Source of the DNA: Fallopia convolvulus
Taxonomy: Eukaryota; Streptophyta; Magnoliopsida; Caryophyllales; Polygonaceae
Direction of reading: 5' to 3'
NCBI GenBank assembly: GCA_964016875.1
Contig: OZ024722.1
Location: 17,924,576-17,988,575, forward strand
DNA: 64,000 nt
The notes beneath the pieces are model-generated. The model had not been told where the DNA came from, did not search any database, and saw only the letters and a list, made by a program, of their open reading frames with translations. This document shows, one piece after another, positions 11,452 through 21,708 of the stretch. A program made the translations under genes and the position numbers. Position 1 is the stretch's first letter. Each line of letters begins with the position of its first letter.

Positions 11452-11565
11452 ATGGACGTTGACGGTGTCCTCGAACCTCTCCAGCTCTTCGGTGAGAGCT
11501 TCCATCCTCCCGACTCCAACAAGCTTGTCGACCAGGATTTCTTCAACTTGTTCAAGGAAGATTAA
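11452..11565 (+). pseudogene. SMAP-like (small acidic protein) fragment, 37 codons
   Basis: The ORF starts MDVDGVLEPL and ends NKLVDQDFFNLFKED before TAA. This resembles the Phe/Asp-rich C-terminal part of plant small acidic proteins (SMAP1/SMAP2, about 60 residues, linked to auxin-analogue response). There, MDVD, an NKL-A-D-DFFN core and an acidic tail are typical. The frame is open upstream only to a TAA about 40 bases before the ATG. The N-terminal third and the final acidic tail are missing, so a truncated copy or pseudogene is most likely. The family assignment is from memory of the motif, without alignment. Confidence 0.4.
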
Positions 11566-13684
11566 TTGAATTCGTTAATTGCACGATTGTACCTCTTTCT
11601 CGAAGTAAAATGTAGATCCATATTCTACACGTTCAAACCTTTAAAAACCCTTTAAATATCGCCTCGAAGGGTCTTAATATTGCATCCAATTTTCAGATTT
11701 AATCTCGAACCTCATTAAAGCCCTTTTGAAGTTTTGACTTCAAAAAATTCGTCCCCTTCCCTTAATCTTTTCCCATATTGAGGCCAAATTTGGATTTCCC
11801 AACCTCAAATTAATCAAAAATATCTAATTTCTCATCCTAATTCGTTTTGAATTTGATTTCTCCATTATTGACCTTTAAAAGTACAAGCATCCTCCGACTG
11901 CTTCAACCCCGCCACCACTCGCGCTCGTCATCAAGAGCCTCCTCCGATTGTTGTGACCCTACCACTCGCCCACAACGACGTCTCCATTCTAGCCGCCAAG
12001 AGTTGTTGCCCACCTTATCATCCTCACTAACATGTCATCCACCTCCTCGTCCTCACCAAGCCACCACCTCGTCGTCACAGAAGACGATAACATAAGATCG
12101 AAAGCTCATTGGAGAAGGGGTGGCGGGTCATCGACAGTACAAGTGAACCTTCCATGATTTTTCTTCAGAATTATTTTAGGATTTATCGTTGCAACATTAT
12201 TTCAAAAGTGGTATAATATTATTCAATTATATAAAGCAGTCCAAGTAGATATAAACCTCACTATTCGCGAGTTCGTACAATCTTATAGTTTTTTTATAGC
12301 GCACAAGTATCAAGTATACTCGATTAGTGTCTTATTTTCATAGCTCTTATTTTCTTAATATTAGTTGAGAAGTTCACTTTTGTACCGTAATTATGAGATG
12401 GCTGAATAAGATTGTGCTCTCGAAGCGTCTAGGATATATAACTGAGATACTCTTTTCAATATTATCAAAATTCCAATCTGGATCGTATAATTCTAAGATT
12501 TTATGATTCAGATTTTACAAAACGATTTGAATCGTGTGTAATGAATTGTAACAAGTAGGATCATAGTAGGGTATTCATATGAGATTGTAGTAGGATTGTA
12601 CAGGATCGTAGAATCGTAAGTAGGATCGTAAGATCTTACTAAATCACATAAATTAAGTTATAAATCATCATTTTGGATATTTTTGTCCACTAAATTATTC
12701 ATAAATGATCCATTTTTTTATTAAAAATTAAATAAAAAGGCAAAATATGAAAATTGCATTCTTTTAATCTTTTGTTACAAGAAATGTATCGGAACATTAA
12801 AAAAATAATTCATCTTATATATAGATTTTTGTGTGTAGTGTTTGATGAATAGTATTTACGTTTTTATGAATACTTTTATATTTGAGTGATATATATACAA
12901 TATTAATATTAGTTCTTTTTATCCTTTTATTAAATTAATGTACGTTGTAGGATTTTACGATCCTAACAATCCAATTCTACAAATATGATCAATCCGATTC
13001 AAAAATCTCGATCCTGACAACATTGACTCTTTATCTTTACTCAAATGTCATATACATAAATACAAAATACTCAAAGGAATTCAATCTTAAAAATTAACCT
13101 ATAATTGAAATTTGTTACCTAAATTTCTCATAAACCTACTCAACCATCAATCGCCATATGGTTTAATGGGATGAAATGATAGTGTCCCACATGAAAAGTT
13201 GAGAGTTAAAATAAACTAGTAAATAATTTATGATTTACTCTTCCTATTGCCAATTAATTTTAGGATAGAACCATACTAGGCTCATATATTGAGTTTACAT
13301 ACACATCACCTTTTGGTTTATGGCCCACGGACTTTCACATGGTATTATACTGAGTTTGGTCTTGGGTCCGTTTCTTGGTTGTTTATACAAGTGATTCTAC
13401 CAACCCATTTGTTTGGGTTTGGCCAATGGCCCACTTGTTATTTGAGTTAATCAGTTGGCTAAAAAGAGAGTGAGATGTCACCACTCGTTGTTAAACTAGT
13501 CATAAAAAGATTGAAATTCTATACTTGTTTGTCCCAGTGTCAATTGAGTCAGGCTAGTTGAACTTGCAAGACTATGTTGGAATACGTCTTCCCACATGGG
13601 AAGTTAAGACTTAAAAGTAAAATAGTATATAATCTATGAATTACTCCTCTTATTGTCAATTGATTTTAGAATGAAACTGTTGAA
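11566..13684. other. Non-coding interval with GGATCGTA-rich and duplicated repeats
   Basis: A C-rich stretch at 11880-12095 encodes only a Ser/Pro/His-rich reading frame that I do not recognise. From about 12480 to 13020 the words GGATCGTA and its complement recur (12590-12640 versus 12948-12965), suggesting a decayed inverted-repeat element. Two roughly 90-bp stretches at 13185-13275 and 13585-13676 are diverged copies of each other, both with TCCCACATG..AAGTT...CTATTG.CAATT.ATTTTAG. They look like fragments of one repeat family. Confidence 0.5.
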
Positions 13685-14230
13685 ATTCGAAATAAACGAG
13701 CATTAGGATCGAGATTTATGGTTATTTAAAGGGGCAAACAGGGACTTTTACTCTCTTATTTGACGTGCCAAACCGGTCAATGTTCTAGTGGTGTTTACAA
13801 TTTTGATTATTCGCACCTTTTTTCAAATAGTGCGTGTTGATTATACTCTAACTGGAAAACCCTTTTAGCTACTTGAGGTCTTTTTGTCGACCTTGCTTCG
13901 ATGATAGCGCGGTTTCTACAAATGTTTCAACACGTCGAACTTTGTTGACAAGATAAGCCTTGAGCTAGAGGTGTTTTCGACCTTGGCAACCTTTGCCATC
14001 TTCTTCTATTTATAAGTGTTCGGTGAGAGATTATGTTATAGTTTTCCAATGTGGGGCGAGAGAGTTGTTTCCATTTTATTGGTTGAAAAAGAGGCGGATC
14101 TTGATTGGCGTAGACAGCAGCACACCATGATTGGTCAAATATGCGATTGTGATATTTCTAAATCTTTCGATGCGGGTTGAGTCGCCGCGCTGTGTGCTCT
14201 TCCTCCTTCCTCAACCCTTCTTCCTTTGGC
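13685..14230 (-). repeat. Probable 3' LTR of the Tat-like element (boundaries inferred)
   Basis: The plus strand shows TGTTGAAATTCG at 13685. The minus strand has a good TATA motif, TATAAATA at 14014-14007, with GC-containing flanks. A pyrimidine-rich run around 14195-14230 and another at 14280-14305 could be the complement of the polypurine tract. No partner LTR is present because the 5' half is lost, so the right boundary is a guess. Confidence 0.4.
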
Positions 14231-14751
14231 ATAAGCGTGCGGTTTGCCCTTCGTTCTTTGGCATGAGTATGCGCTTTTCCCTTCTTCCCTTTTTTGCCCT
14301 TCTTCAATAATCTTGATTCGACTTTTGCGTATGGAATGCGTACTGTTTTTGGTTGGGGTGGAAAACATCTTGGGGAATACGTTCTCCATATTTTCACCCA
14401 CCGTGGGGCCCGTTGAATGCCCAACTTCATTGTTCTTAAGCGAGGGTCATCTTTTTTGTCTGTTTATGCATGGTTTTATTCGTGCACTATCACAACCCCA
14501 TGACTTGTTGTTTGCACGTGAGACCCACAAGGCAAAAATATGCACTTCACTTCTTTCTTCTTTTTCATTACGACATGCGATTTTTACCCTTGGTTTGTGT
14601 GAGCTCTTTCTTTTTAGCATTGTGCGCGATGTTTTTATTTTGGCGGTTTTGGCCCTTGCCTTTTCTTGATTTGGGCCGTTAGGTTTGATTGTATTAATGG
14701 GCCCAAACAAGTTCGGGACGACAAGTGGACGGTTAGTCCAATATCGCCAAC

Positions 14752-14758
14752 TATAAAA
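14752..14758 (+). promoter_or_regulatory. TATA box for the antisense extra ORF
   Basis: TATAAAA sits in CAACTATAAAAGGGT. A (CT)n tract follows at about 14805-14826, then an ATG at 14884. TATA box, CT-rich leader and ATG form a conventional plant promoter layout directed against the element's own transcription. Confidence 0.55.
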
Positions 14759-14883
14759 GGGTCTAAATGCCTTCCCCCATTACACTTCCTCTTCTCCACA
14801 CAAACTCTCTCTCTCTCTCTCTCTCCCCTCCGCCAGTGCGACGCTTTAGTTTCTAAGACAAAAGACGCAACCAACGACTCACA

Positions 14884-14923
14884 ATGAGTAATAATTTTGC
14901 CTCCTCTTCACCCCGAAACTCAA
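14884..14923 (+). CDS. Possible first exon of the antisense extra ORF
   Basis: ATG at 14884 opens a Ser/Asn-rich peptide (MSNNFASSSPRNS), which is the usual low-complexity start of such ORFs. After 40 bases comes CAA/GTAAGT, a consensus 5' splice site. The frame would also stay open without splicing across the later TR-GAG insertion for about 62 codons, so the exon end is not certain. The insertion at 14988 separates this exon from the rest of the ORF. Confidence 0.4.
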
Positions 14924-14987
14924 GTAAGTCTCGCCTTCTTTCTCTAACTTCATTTTGGGAGGGTTTCCGCATTTCTCTGGTGGTGTT

Positions 14988-15769
14988 TGTTTTGGACAAA
15001 AAATGAACAACTGATCACTTTAGTGTCCTTGATAGGGTTTAATAGCCAAAGGTATATGATTGAATCAGATGACGGGAGAACAGATGAAAACAATTAATGA
15101 AAGCAATAAATAAGTAATGAAAATAAATGCAAAATCAATTCAAATGAAGAAGAAATGCTTATATCCTTTTATTAATTATAAACACGCGTTTACAAGCCTA
15201 GATATGGGGTTTAGGACCCGTAGACATGCGAAAACTGTTGGGAAGACAACAACAGATGCTAGCAGTCTTGCTCAGACGACGGTGGTTTGCTCAGACGATG
15301 GTGGTCTTCGAGAGCAATGTAAGCCTAGAGGGTGTTTTGATTACAAAAGAGGGGGAGTTACAATGTATCAATGTAGTTGAGTCGTGGGTTGTGTTGTTCT
15401 CTTGCTTCTTTCCTTTTACAAGGCTAAGATAACTCTTATAAATATTTACAAGCTAGAATTAAGTAATCGTATCCTAAAAAATAGGCATGTGACCAGCCCC
15501 ACTTTCATACTAGGGTTTGGGCTTATCCTTGCTGAAGAAAGGTCATGGACGTTGTGGGAGATATAGTCAAAGGCGGTTGTAACTGATCCGGAGATCTCGG
15601 GATCTCCTTGGTGCTGCAGGATACTCAAAATGATGATGATGGTCTTCGATATTTGTGACGATGATGGTCTTCGGTCTTTGTGACGATGATGGTCTTGGTC
15701 TTTGTGACGATGACGGTCTTTGTGACGATGACAGACTTGAAATTGTACTTGGATTTTTTGGGTCCAAAA
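14988..15769 (-). repeat. 3' LTR of the TR-GAG element (782 bp)
   Basis: Starts TGTTTTGGAC and ends GGGTCCAAAA on the plus strand. It is highly similar to 17938-18745. It includes a minisatellite at about 15625-15735 of repeated GACGATGATGGTCTTYG-type units. The extra length of the other copy includes an additional ACGACGGTG block. Confidence 0.85.
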
Positions 15770-16676
15770 ATACCCCAAATTCGTCTTAGTCGTTAAGGCG
15801 AGGAGACGGGCGAGATGAATTTAATGTCTTTTGTCGGATGCTTCACCGTCTTCGTGAGAACAATTACGTTTGGAAGTTGTTGAGCTACTAGACATCGGGC
15901 GTTATGACGATGGAAGTCAATGGTCAAAGGCACAGACTTGATCGAACTCGTCGGCTAAAGGCATGGACCAAACCGAAGTTGTTAGCCTTTAGCGTTGGTT
16001 CTAGGGAAGTTGTGCAGCCATGGGCATTTAACTTGATGAAAACTGTCGGCGTTGGACATTTACTTGATCGAAGTCGCTAGCCAATATCTTAGACTCGGTC
16101 AACGCCGTTAACCAAGAGTATAGAGACTTGTTGTCTTGCGAAGATGCAACTATGTAGAAACTTTTGAGTTGTGCCTCAGGAACCGAGGTCTTTTAATGGA
16201 CAAAGACCCCTGCAAAAGTCATTTGTCAACCATTTGATTTGCAGCTGCTTAAGATCAGGAGTGCTTAGCCAGACGATGACCAATGTCTTCCTTGGCGATA
16301 ACTAGCATCTTCGGCGTTTCGAGCGTTGTCCTCAGGGGAGTCCCTATTCTGGCGAGTACCGCCTTGGCGGATAAAGCCTTGTTTGCTAGCGATAGAAGCT
16401 ACGGTTGTTGGCGAGTAGCGCCTCATTTGTTCTAGCGAATAGTGCCTTATGATCATAATTAGCGATTAGTGCCTTGTGATTGTAACTGATGATTTCTGTC
16501 TTCTGACTGATCGTGACCATGGCTGGGGATCAACATCTCATGTGCTTCTGCATGACAAGATTCAAAGAACTAGGAGGATTGGTTGTGGGTTTCCCCAACG
16601 ACCCTATGACGCTCAAGTTAGTATTTTATTCGAAAGAAATCATAAAGAAAAACATAATAGTAAACTAGAATTTTTT

Positions 16677-17411
16677 TTAGAAATGATACGGATGAAACCT
16701 GCTTTCCTTGCGATTTTGGGTGACTAGACCGTGATTGTGACTGTGATCATGACCGTGACCACTCTCGTCATCATATGAGGTCTCATGGTCAGAGTCACTA
16801 TCTGTTGGATTCTGAAGGTCATCTTCTAGGGTCCTAGGATCAGATTCCAGAAGGTCATCTTCAGGGAGATTATCTCCCTTATCTTCTAGGCGAATTTGGG
16901 CCATTGATTTAGCTTGAACATCTTCAAATGTTGCACATGGGTACATGGTCAACTCTTTGTAGAGTTCATTGGTCGTTTGAAGACCTTGACAGAATGCTTC
17001 AATGGATGTCGAGACATCGCATTTGGGGATCTTGATTTTCCCTTGAACGAAACGGGTCATGTAATCTCGAAGAGTTTCATCATACCCCTGCGCAATTCGA
17101 AATAAGTCATTTGAATACTTTTCAAGTCGTCGACTACTCATGAATTGAACTTTAAATAAGTCGGCGAGATTTGCGTATGATTCCACGGATCTTGGTGGAA
17201 AACTAATGAACCATCTTAGGATCGGGCCCTCAAGAGTTGCCCTAAAGCTTTTGCACATGATGGCTTCACGATCATTTTGAGGGATGGAAGTCATCATCAT
17301 CTTTTGCTTGAAGATCAGAAGATGATCGTTAGGGTCATCAGTGCCGTCGTAGCTTGACATGTCTGGAACAAGAAACCCCTTAGGAAAATCTATGACGAAA
17401 ATGGATTCCAC
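16677..17411 (-). CDS. Gypsy Gag (retrotrans_gag domain), 244 aa
   Basis: The protein runs FPKGFLVPDMSSYDGTDDPN, the usual entry of the retrotrans_gag domain. It continues with FKQKMMM, EAIMCKSF, LEGPILRWF, and a LRDYMTRFVQGK region. It ends in an acidic, then His-rich, tail (HGHDHSHNHG). No CCHC knuckle is seen. Gag would form particles that package the element's RNA. Upstream, between 17411 and the PBS, the N-terminal coiled-coil part is present but broken by several stops. The domain itself is uninterrupted, so Gag may still have been made recently. It is the only protein of this element. Confidence 0.8.
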   Translation of the reverse strand: MESIFVIDFPKGFLVPDMSSYDGTDDPNDHLLIFKQKMMMTSIPQNDREAIMCKSFRATLEGPILRWFISFPPRSVESYANLADLFKVQFMSSRRLEKYSNDLFRIAQGYDETLRDYMTRFVQGKIKIPKCDVSTSIEAFCQGLQTTNELYKELTMYPCATFEDVQAKSMAQIRLEDKGDNLPEDDLLESDPRTLEDDLQNPTDSDSDHETSYDDESGHGHDHSHNHGLVTQNRKESRFHPYHF

Positions 17412-17937
17412 AAAAGGAGAGGTTGTTCCTTCTCGATGGGACGTGGGATTCCGGGGATCCTTGCAATCGTCTCATAGAGAGGCTTTAATTTCTCTTGGAT
17501 CTTTTTCTTGATGACCTCCTCAATATCGAGAAGGTTGGGAGTGATCCCGTCGTCTTTTGTCGGCTGCTAGAATGGGACCCCCAGAGAGGAAGTATCTCGG
17601 GTCATCATCGTCATTCAAGGAAAGGTAACCACTGTAGGATTTTGGACGATCACAGTCTCTTCAGGGAAAGCTCCTACGACGGTCATAGTCTCTTCAGGGA
17701 AAGCTCATGCGACGGTTACAGTCTTGCTCGTGTGTACCTAAGATCTCAAAAATTCATTTTTCAACTATTAGTTGCGCCGCTCGGGCATTGGATTTGGATG
17801 TTTCAGCTTTGAATTCATCAAGGTCTTTTTCGAGAGCATCGAGACGAGCAAAGAGGTCATCCATGGTGAACGGTTGGTGTTTGGTAGGAGGTTGATCAGT
17901 TGGATTTTAGCTATCAGCCCCACGGTGGGCGCCAAAT

Positions 17938-18745
17938 TATTTTGGACAAAAAATGAACAACTGATCACTTTAGTGTCCTTGATAGCATTTGATAGCTAAA
18001 GGTATATGATTGGATCGGGTTGACGGGAGAACAGATGAAAATGATTAATGAAAGCAATAAAAGTAATGGAACTAAATGCAAAATCAATACAAATGAAGAA
18101 GAAATGCTTATCTCCTTTTATTAGTCATAAACAAGCGCTTACAATCTTAGATCTGGGGTTTAGGACCCATAGTCATGCAAAAACTGCTGGGAAGACGACA
18201 GTAGATGCTAGCAATCTTGCTCAGACGACGGTGGTCTGCTCAGATGACGGTGTTCATCTTAGACGACGGTGGTCTTCGAGAGCAATGTAAGCTACGAGGT
18301 TGTTTTGATTACGAGAGAGGGGGCGTTACAATGTATCAATGTAGTTGTGTCGTGGGTTATGTTGTTCTCTTGGTTCTTTCCTTTTACAAGGCTGAGATAA
18401 CTCTTATAAATATTTACAAGCTAGAGAGAGATTAAAAGTAACCGTATCATAAAAAATAGGCTTGTGACCAGCCCCACCTTCATACTAGGGTTTAGGCTTA
18501 TTCTTGCTGAAGAATAGGTCATGGACGTTGTGGGAGATATGGTCAAAGGCGGTTGTAACTGACCCGGAGATCTCGTGATCTCGTTGGCGCTAAGGGATAG
18601 TCAGATGACGATGACGGTCTTCGGTATTTGTGACGATGATGGTCTTCGGCCTTTGTGACGATGACGGTCTTTGGTTTTTATGAAGATGACGGTCTTTGTG
18701 ACGATGACAGACTTGAAATTGTACTTGGATTTTTTGGGTCCAATA
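17938..18745 (-). repeat. 5' LTR of the TR-GAG element (808 bp)
   Basis: Bounded by the PBS on its left side (GGTGGGCGCCAAAT, plus strand, 17925-17937) and by the target-site copy GTGTT on its right. The outer end reads CCAATA where CCAACA would be canonical, a single C-to-T change. Similarity to 14988-15769 runs end to end. Confidence 0.85.
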
Positions 18746-19284
18746 GTGTTCTCGGTTACGGCTTCGGTGGGAATCAGTGGGGTTCCTGGGCTTGCGCCGC
18801 CTTACTTGGGTGCTCGGGTTGGAGACAGAATTATTGTCGGTTAAATCATGTGTGACCTTCCCAACTTTGATCTTATCTTTCTCGTCGTCATCGTTTTTCT
18901 GGGGTAGCATTGTAGGAGAGGTGGTGCGCCACCACAATACTATGAACCTCCAACAGCCTGAGTCGTCTAGTTCGCTGGGCACCTCCTTGCGCGGCTCTTG
19001 GTGTGTTCCTCTTTTATTTTTGAATTTCGAATGTTATTAAGGAAACTTAACTGATTTTCCTTTCGTGATGGGATGTTTGCACCTTTTTTATCTCTTTGGT
19101 CCTGAGTGCATTCTTGTTTTTTTGTTTGTCCACTTCTTTCCATTTGAACAATCTATTCTTTCTTAAAGAACCTTAGGAATGCGCTCTACCCACTTTCTAT
19201 CTTATTTGAAATTTCCTCACATGTGCCCTAACACTCTTTTCTTTTCCAAGTGCCCGCCTATCATGCCTTGTACTTCTGTTTTTC

Positions 19285-19983
19285 ATGTCCAAGAGCCATT
19301 CCTCAAGCACACCGCAAGGTTTTAAAGTTAACAAGTGGGATAAGTATTACAAAGAGTTTGTTGATTTAGCAGTTCCTAGCGCGAGGAGAGCGACTCGTAA
19401 AATCCACCTTCTCCCTCTCTACTCTTTAGTGAACCCTCCCCAACTCGTTCCGAAGTCTCTATTACCCCGTGAATGTTACGTGCCCACATACACTTGGGAG
19501 TTGAAGTGGCCTCACCCTCGATGTCAAACGAGGAACTTCTTAGATCTGAAACGCGCACCTCCGATTCTAGAAAATAACCTATATTTTTCCCTTGATATAT
19601 CAACGATCATGTTTTTGGCGGTTCCATTCGTGACCAAAGAACACGTTCCCATGAACCGAACGAGGAGCTCGGGATGTTTCTTCCCCACTACGCAGGATCA
19701 ACCTTAGGGATGGTAAAACTTCTTCAGTTCGCCATGGATTTCGCTTGGCCTGAGGGAGTTGGGTTAGAATTAGCCGAGGATGTAGGTAACTACATGGATT
19801 GCTACGAGGGATGCGCGATGGTGTATTATCTTAGCCTCCAGGCCGGTTTTCAGCTCCATCTTGCTGGACAAATTGTTAATTACTTGTGGAGGCTAAGCAT
19901 TTCGGTAGATCAATTGTTTCCTAAAGTGTGGAGGTACCTCTGCGTACACTATTTGATGCCTCGAGTTGTTCTAAGAGTTGGGG
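19285..19983 (+). pseudogene. Antisense extra ORF, putative gypsy-type transposon domain, N-terminal part
   Basis: The frame starting MSKSHSSSTPQGFKV is followed after a frameshift near 19675 by LPHYAGSTLGMVKLLQFAMDF..., EGCAMVYYLSLQAGFQLHL and LWRLSISVDQLFPKVW. This pattern of a Leu/Phe-rich helical region with short polar turns resembles the 'putative gypsy type transposon' family (Transposase_28, PF04195). These proteins accompany Gypsy elements and have no proven function. Strand and position, convergent with integrase, fit a Tat antisense ORF. The reading frame then enters a MITE at 19994. Family assignment is by recall, moderate certainty. Confidence 0.55.
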
Positions 19984-19993
19984 CCCGACACCA

Positions 19994-20398
19994 CTGTTCT
20001 AAAAAACAGCCTAGGCGCTGGGCGGTGGTTCACCGTCCCAATTTTACCCTAGGCGGTGTTCTGGGCGGCTAGGCGGGCTGGGCGGGCTAGGAAAGTTGTG
20101 CAAGCTAGGCGGGCTGGGCTGGTTAGGCAGGTTGGGTGGCCTTCTAGGCGGGCTAGGCAGCCTTCTTAGTAGCTTGGGCGGACTCAAAGAAGGCTCTAGG
20201 CTTGAATTTATACAGAGACATTATAATAGTATTATTCTTTATTTATATATTCTTACCAATTACAAATAATAATCCTATATAAAAAAATCATACCAATCCG
20301 CCTAATCTGCCCAGATCCCGCCTAGGCCCCCGCCTAACCGTCTAGGCGCTCGGCCCCAGCCCACCGCCTAGCCTCGACCTAGTGTTTTTTAGAACACT
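19994..20398. mobile_element. MITE with CTAGGCGG-rich interior, 405 bp
   Basis: Ends are ACTGTTCTAAAAAAC and GTTTTTTAGAACACT, near-perfect inverted repeats. They are flanked by GCCCGACACCA at 19983-19993 and 20399-20409. An 11-bp repeat could be a 9-bp Mutator-type duplication plus bases shared with the ends. Inside, GGCGGGCTGGGCGGGCTAGG on one side mirrors CCGCCTAGG on the other. It splits the antisense ORF. Confidence 0.75.
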
Positions 20399-20409
20399 GC
20401 CCGACACCA

Positions 20410-21708
20410 TGCAAACAATGTTGTTGTTGAAGCCTTAAGGTGGCTTCATAAACCTTAGCCTGCCCAACACGGACCTTATTACCATTCCTTCAATCTTGAG
20501 AAATTGGAGGGGAAATGGTTTTTTATCCGCAACCTTACTAGAGCACTTTTAACTTTTCCACCTTGTCGCTTTCTTATAAAAAACCAACCAAAGTGTCTTA
20601 GAAGGCGATAAACAAGTATAAGAAACATTTCGATGCAGAGAAACTGAGGTCACACAAAGACCTTTTGACCCAGGATCACCTTGGCCGCACAAGACTGAGT
20701 CTCTACTTTTTGGAGGATGATAATAATCACAATCGGGCTTTTCCCATGTTTTCACTCTTTATTGTTGACTAAACTTTGTTCTTATGTTTTTCAAAGATGA
20801 TGCCAATGCAATGGCTGCGAGGATGAGGAAATAAGGGGATGCCAATAAGGCGTCTGCCTCACAACCGCCCGGCGCGGCAAGGCCTCGGGCTCTCAACCTC
20901 CCACAACCACCAAAGTTGAAACCAAAATCCCTACCAAAGAGACGGTCAGTAGGACGCTTACTTCCAAGATGATGGAGGTGCCCCTTGAAAAGGACAACGC
21001 CAATAGAAAGGGAGTGGAATCTCCTACCCCAGCGGAGAAGAAAAAGAAAAAAAGGAGGACACCATTGCCCTCACCCACGCTGCGGGGGACGAGCTAGTGC
21101 TGACTCCGAGCACAAGGGAAAGCGTGCCCATCGAGAGCGAGGGGGCGCAAAGTCTCGACTTCCACTTCCCAGAGCCGTCCCAGGAATCATTAAGATGCTA
21201 TAAGCATGTGGAATTTCCCAATGAGATTCGGTGGGCGAATGCGCTCTCCTCGGTCGAACTCATCGATGAATCTCTCCATTACTCGGAGATGGTAATTTTT
21301 TTTTTGTGTATATCTTTAAAGATTTTCCTTTATTGAATGTTCTTATTTACCTGAGTGATTTTGCAGAATACATTCTTTGCCAATTACAAGCTCCGCCGCA
21401 TCTAGTACTTGGAGGCAGACTCCACAAAATTCTATGACAAGCTCATAGTTGAGGAGTCAAAGATGGCCAAACAAGCTAAGAGGCTAGCCGAACTTGAGAA
21501 GGTAGTGGAAAAGCTTTCTGCCTTTGAAAAATGCGTCAAGATTCTCAAGGAGGAGCACGAAAAAGTGAAGGTGGCATTGTCTGAGGCAAAGGAAAACTTC
21601 TGCGCAGAGCGCAAGTATTCCGAGTCAATGGAGGCAAATCCAAAAGAGGAGGAGGAGGAGGTCAGCCGCCTCTAACAGTGCATCAAAGAGCTCAATGAAG
21701 TGGTGGAG
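20410..21708 (+). pseudogene. Antisense extra ORF, central part with one intron and a coiled coil
   Basis: After the MITE the ORF resumes in pieces: a basic, low-complexity middle near 20985-21100, then FHFPEPSQESLRCYKHVEFPN. A clear intron lies at 21292-21366, with donor GAGATG/GTAATT and acceptor TTTTGCAG/AATAC (75 bp, T-rich). Across the splice the frame reads HYSEM-NTFFANYKLRR, then a TAG, then a long Lys/Glu coiled coil (FYDKLIVEESKM to VSRL, 21412-21675). Coiled coils are typical of the C-terminal half of this ORF family. It is interrupted at 21709 by a solo LTR. Several in-frame stops mean it is not functional. Confidence 0.55.

Larger units (their letters stand above)
14988..18745 (-). 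mobile_element. TR-GAG-like Gypsy element: LTRs plus gag only, 3.76 kb
   Basis: Two LTRs (14988-15769 and 17938-18745) flank about 2.2 kb. The target-site duplication is GTGTT (14983-14987 and 18746-18750). On the minus strand a PBS-like TTTGGCGCCCACCGTGGGGC follows the 5' LTR. TTTGGGGTAT, a PPT-like run, precedes the 3' LTR. Inside only a Gag is recognised, with no protease, RT or integrase. This is the definition of a terminal-repeat element with GAG (TR-GAG), which must borrow its polymerase. It lies in the 5' part of the antisense extra ORF of the Tat-like element, so it is younger than that element. Confidence 0.8.

Noticed and set aside
14244..14710. Protein genes in the LTR-like region
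   Set aside because: Overlapping frames on both strands are Cys/Leu/Phe- or Lys-rich with no motif. The region holds the LTR and promoter instead.
15117..15778. ORFs inside 14988-15769 and 17938-18745
   Set aside because: They occur in both LTR copies and arise from minisatellite repeats (DRHRHKDQ-type peptides). They are not genes.
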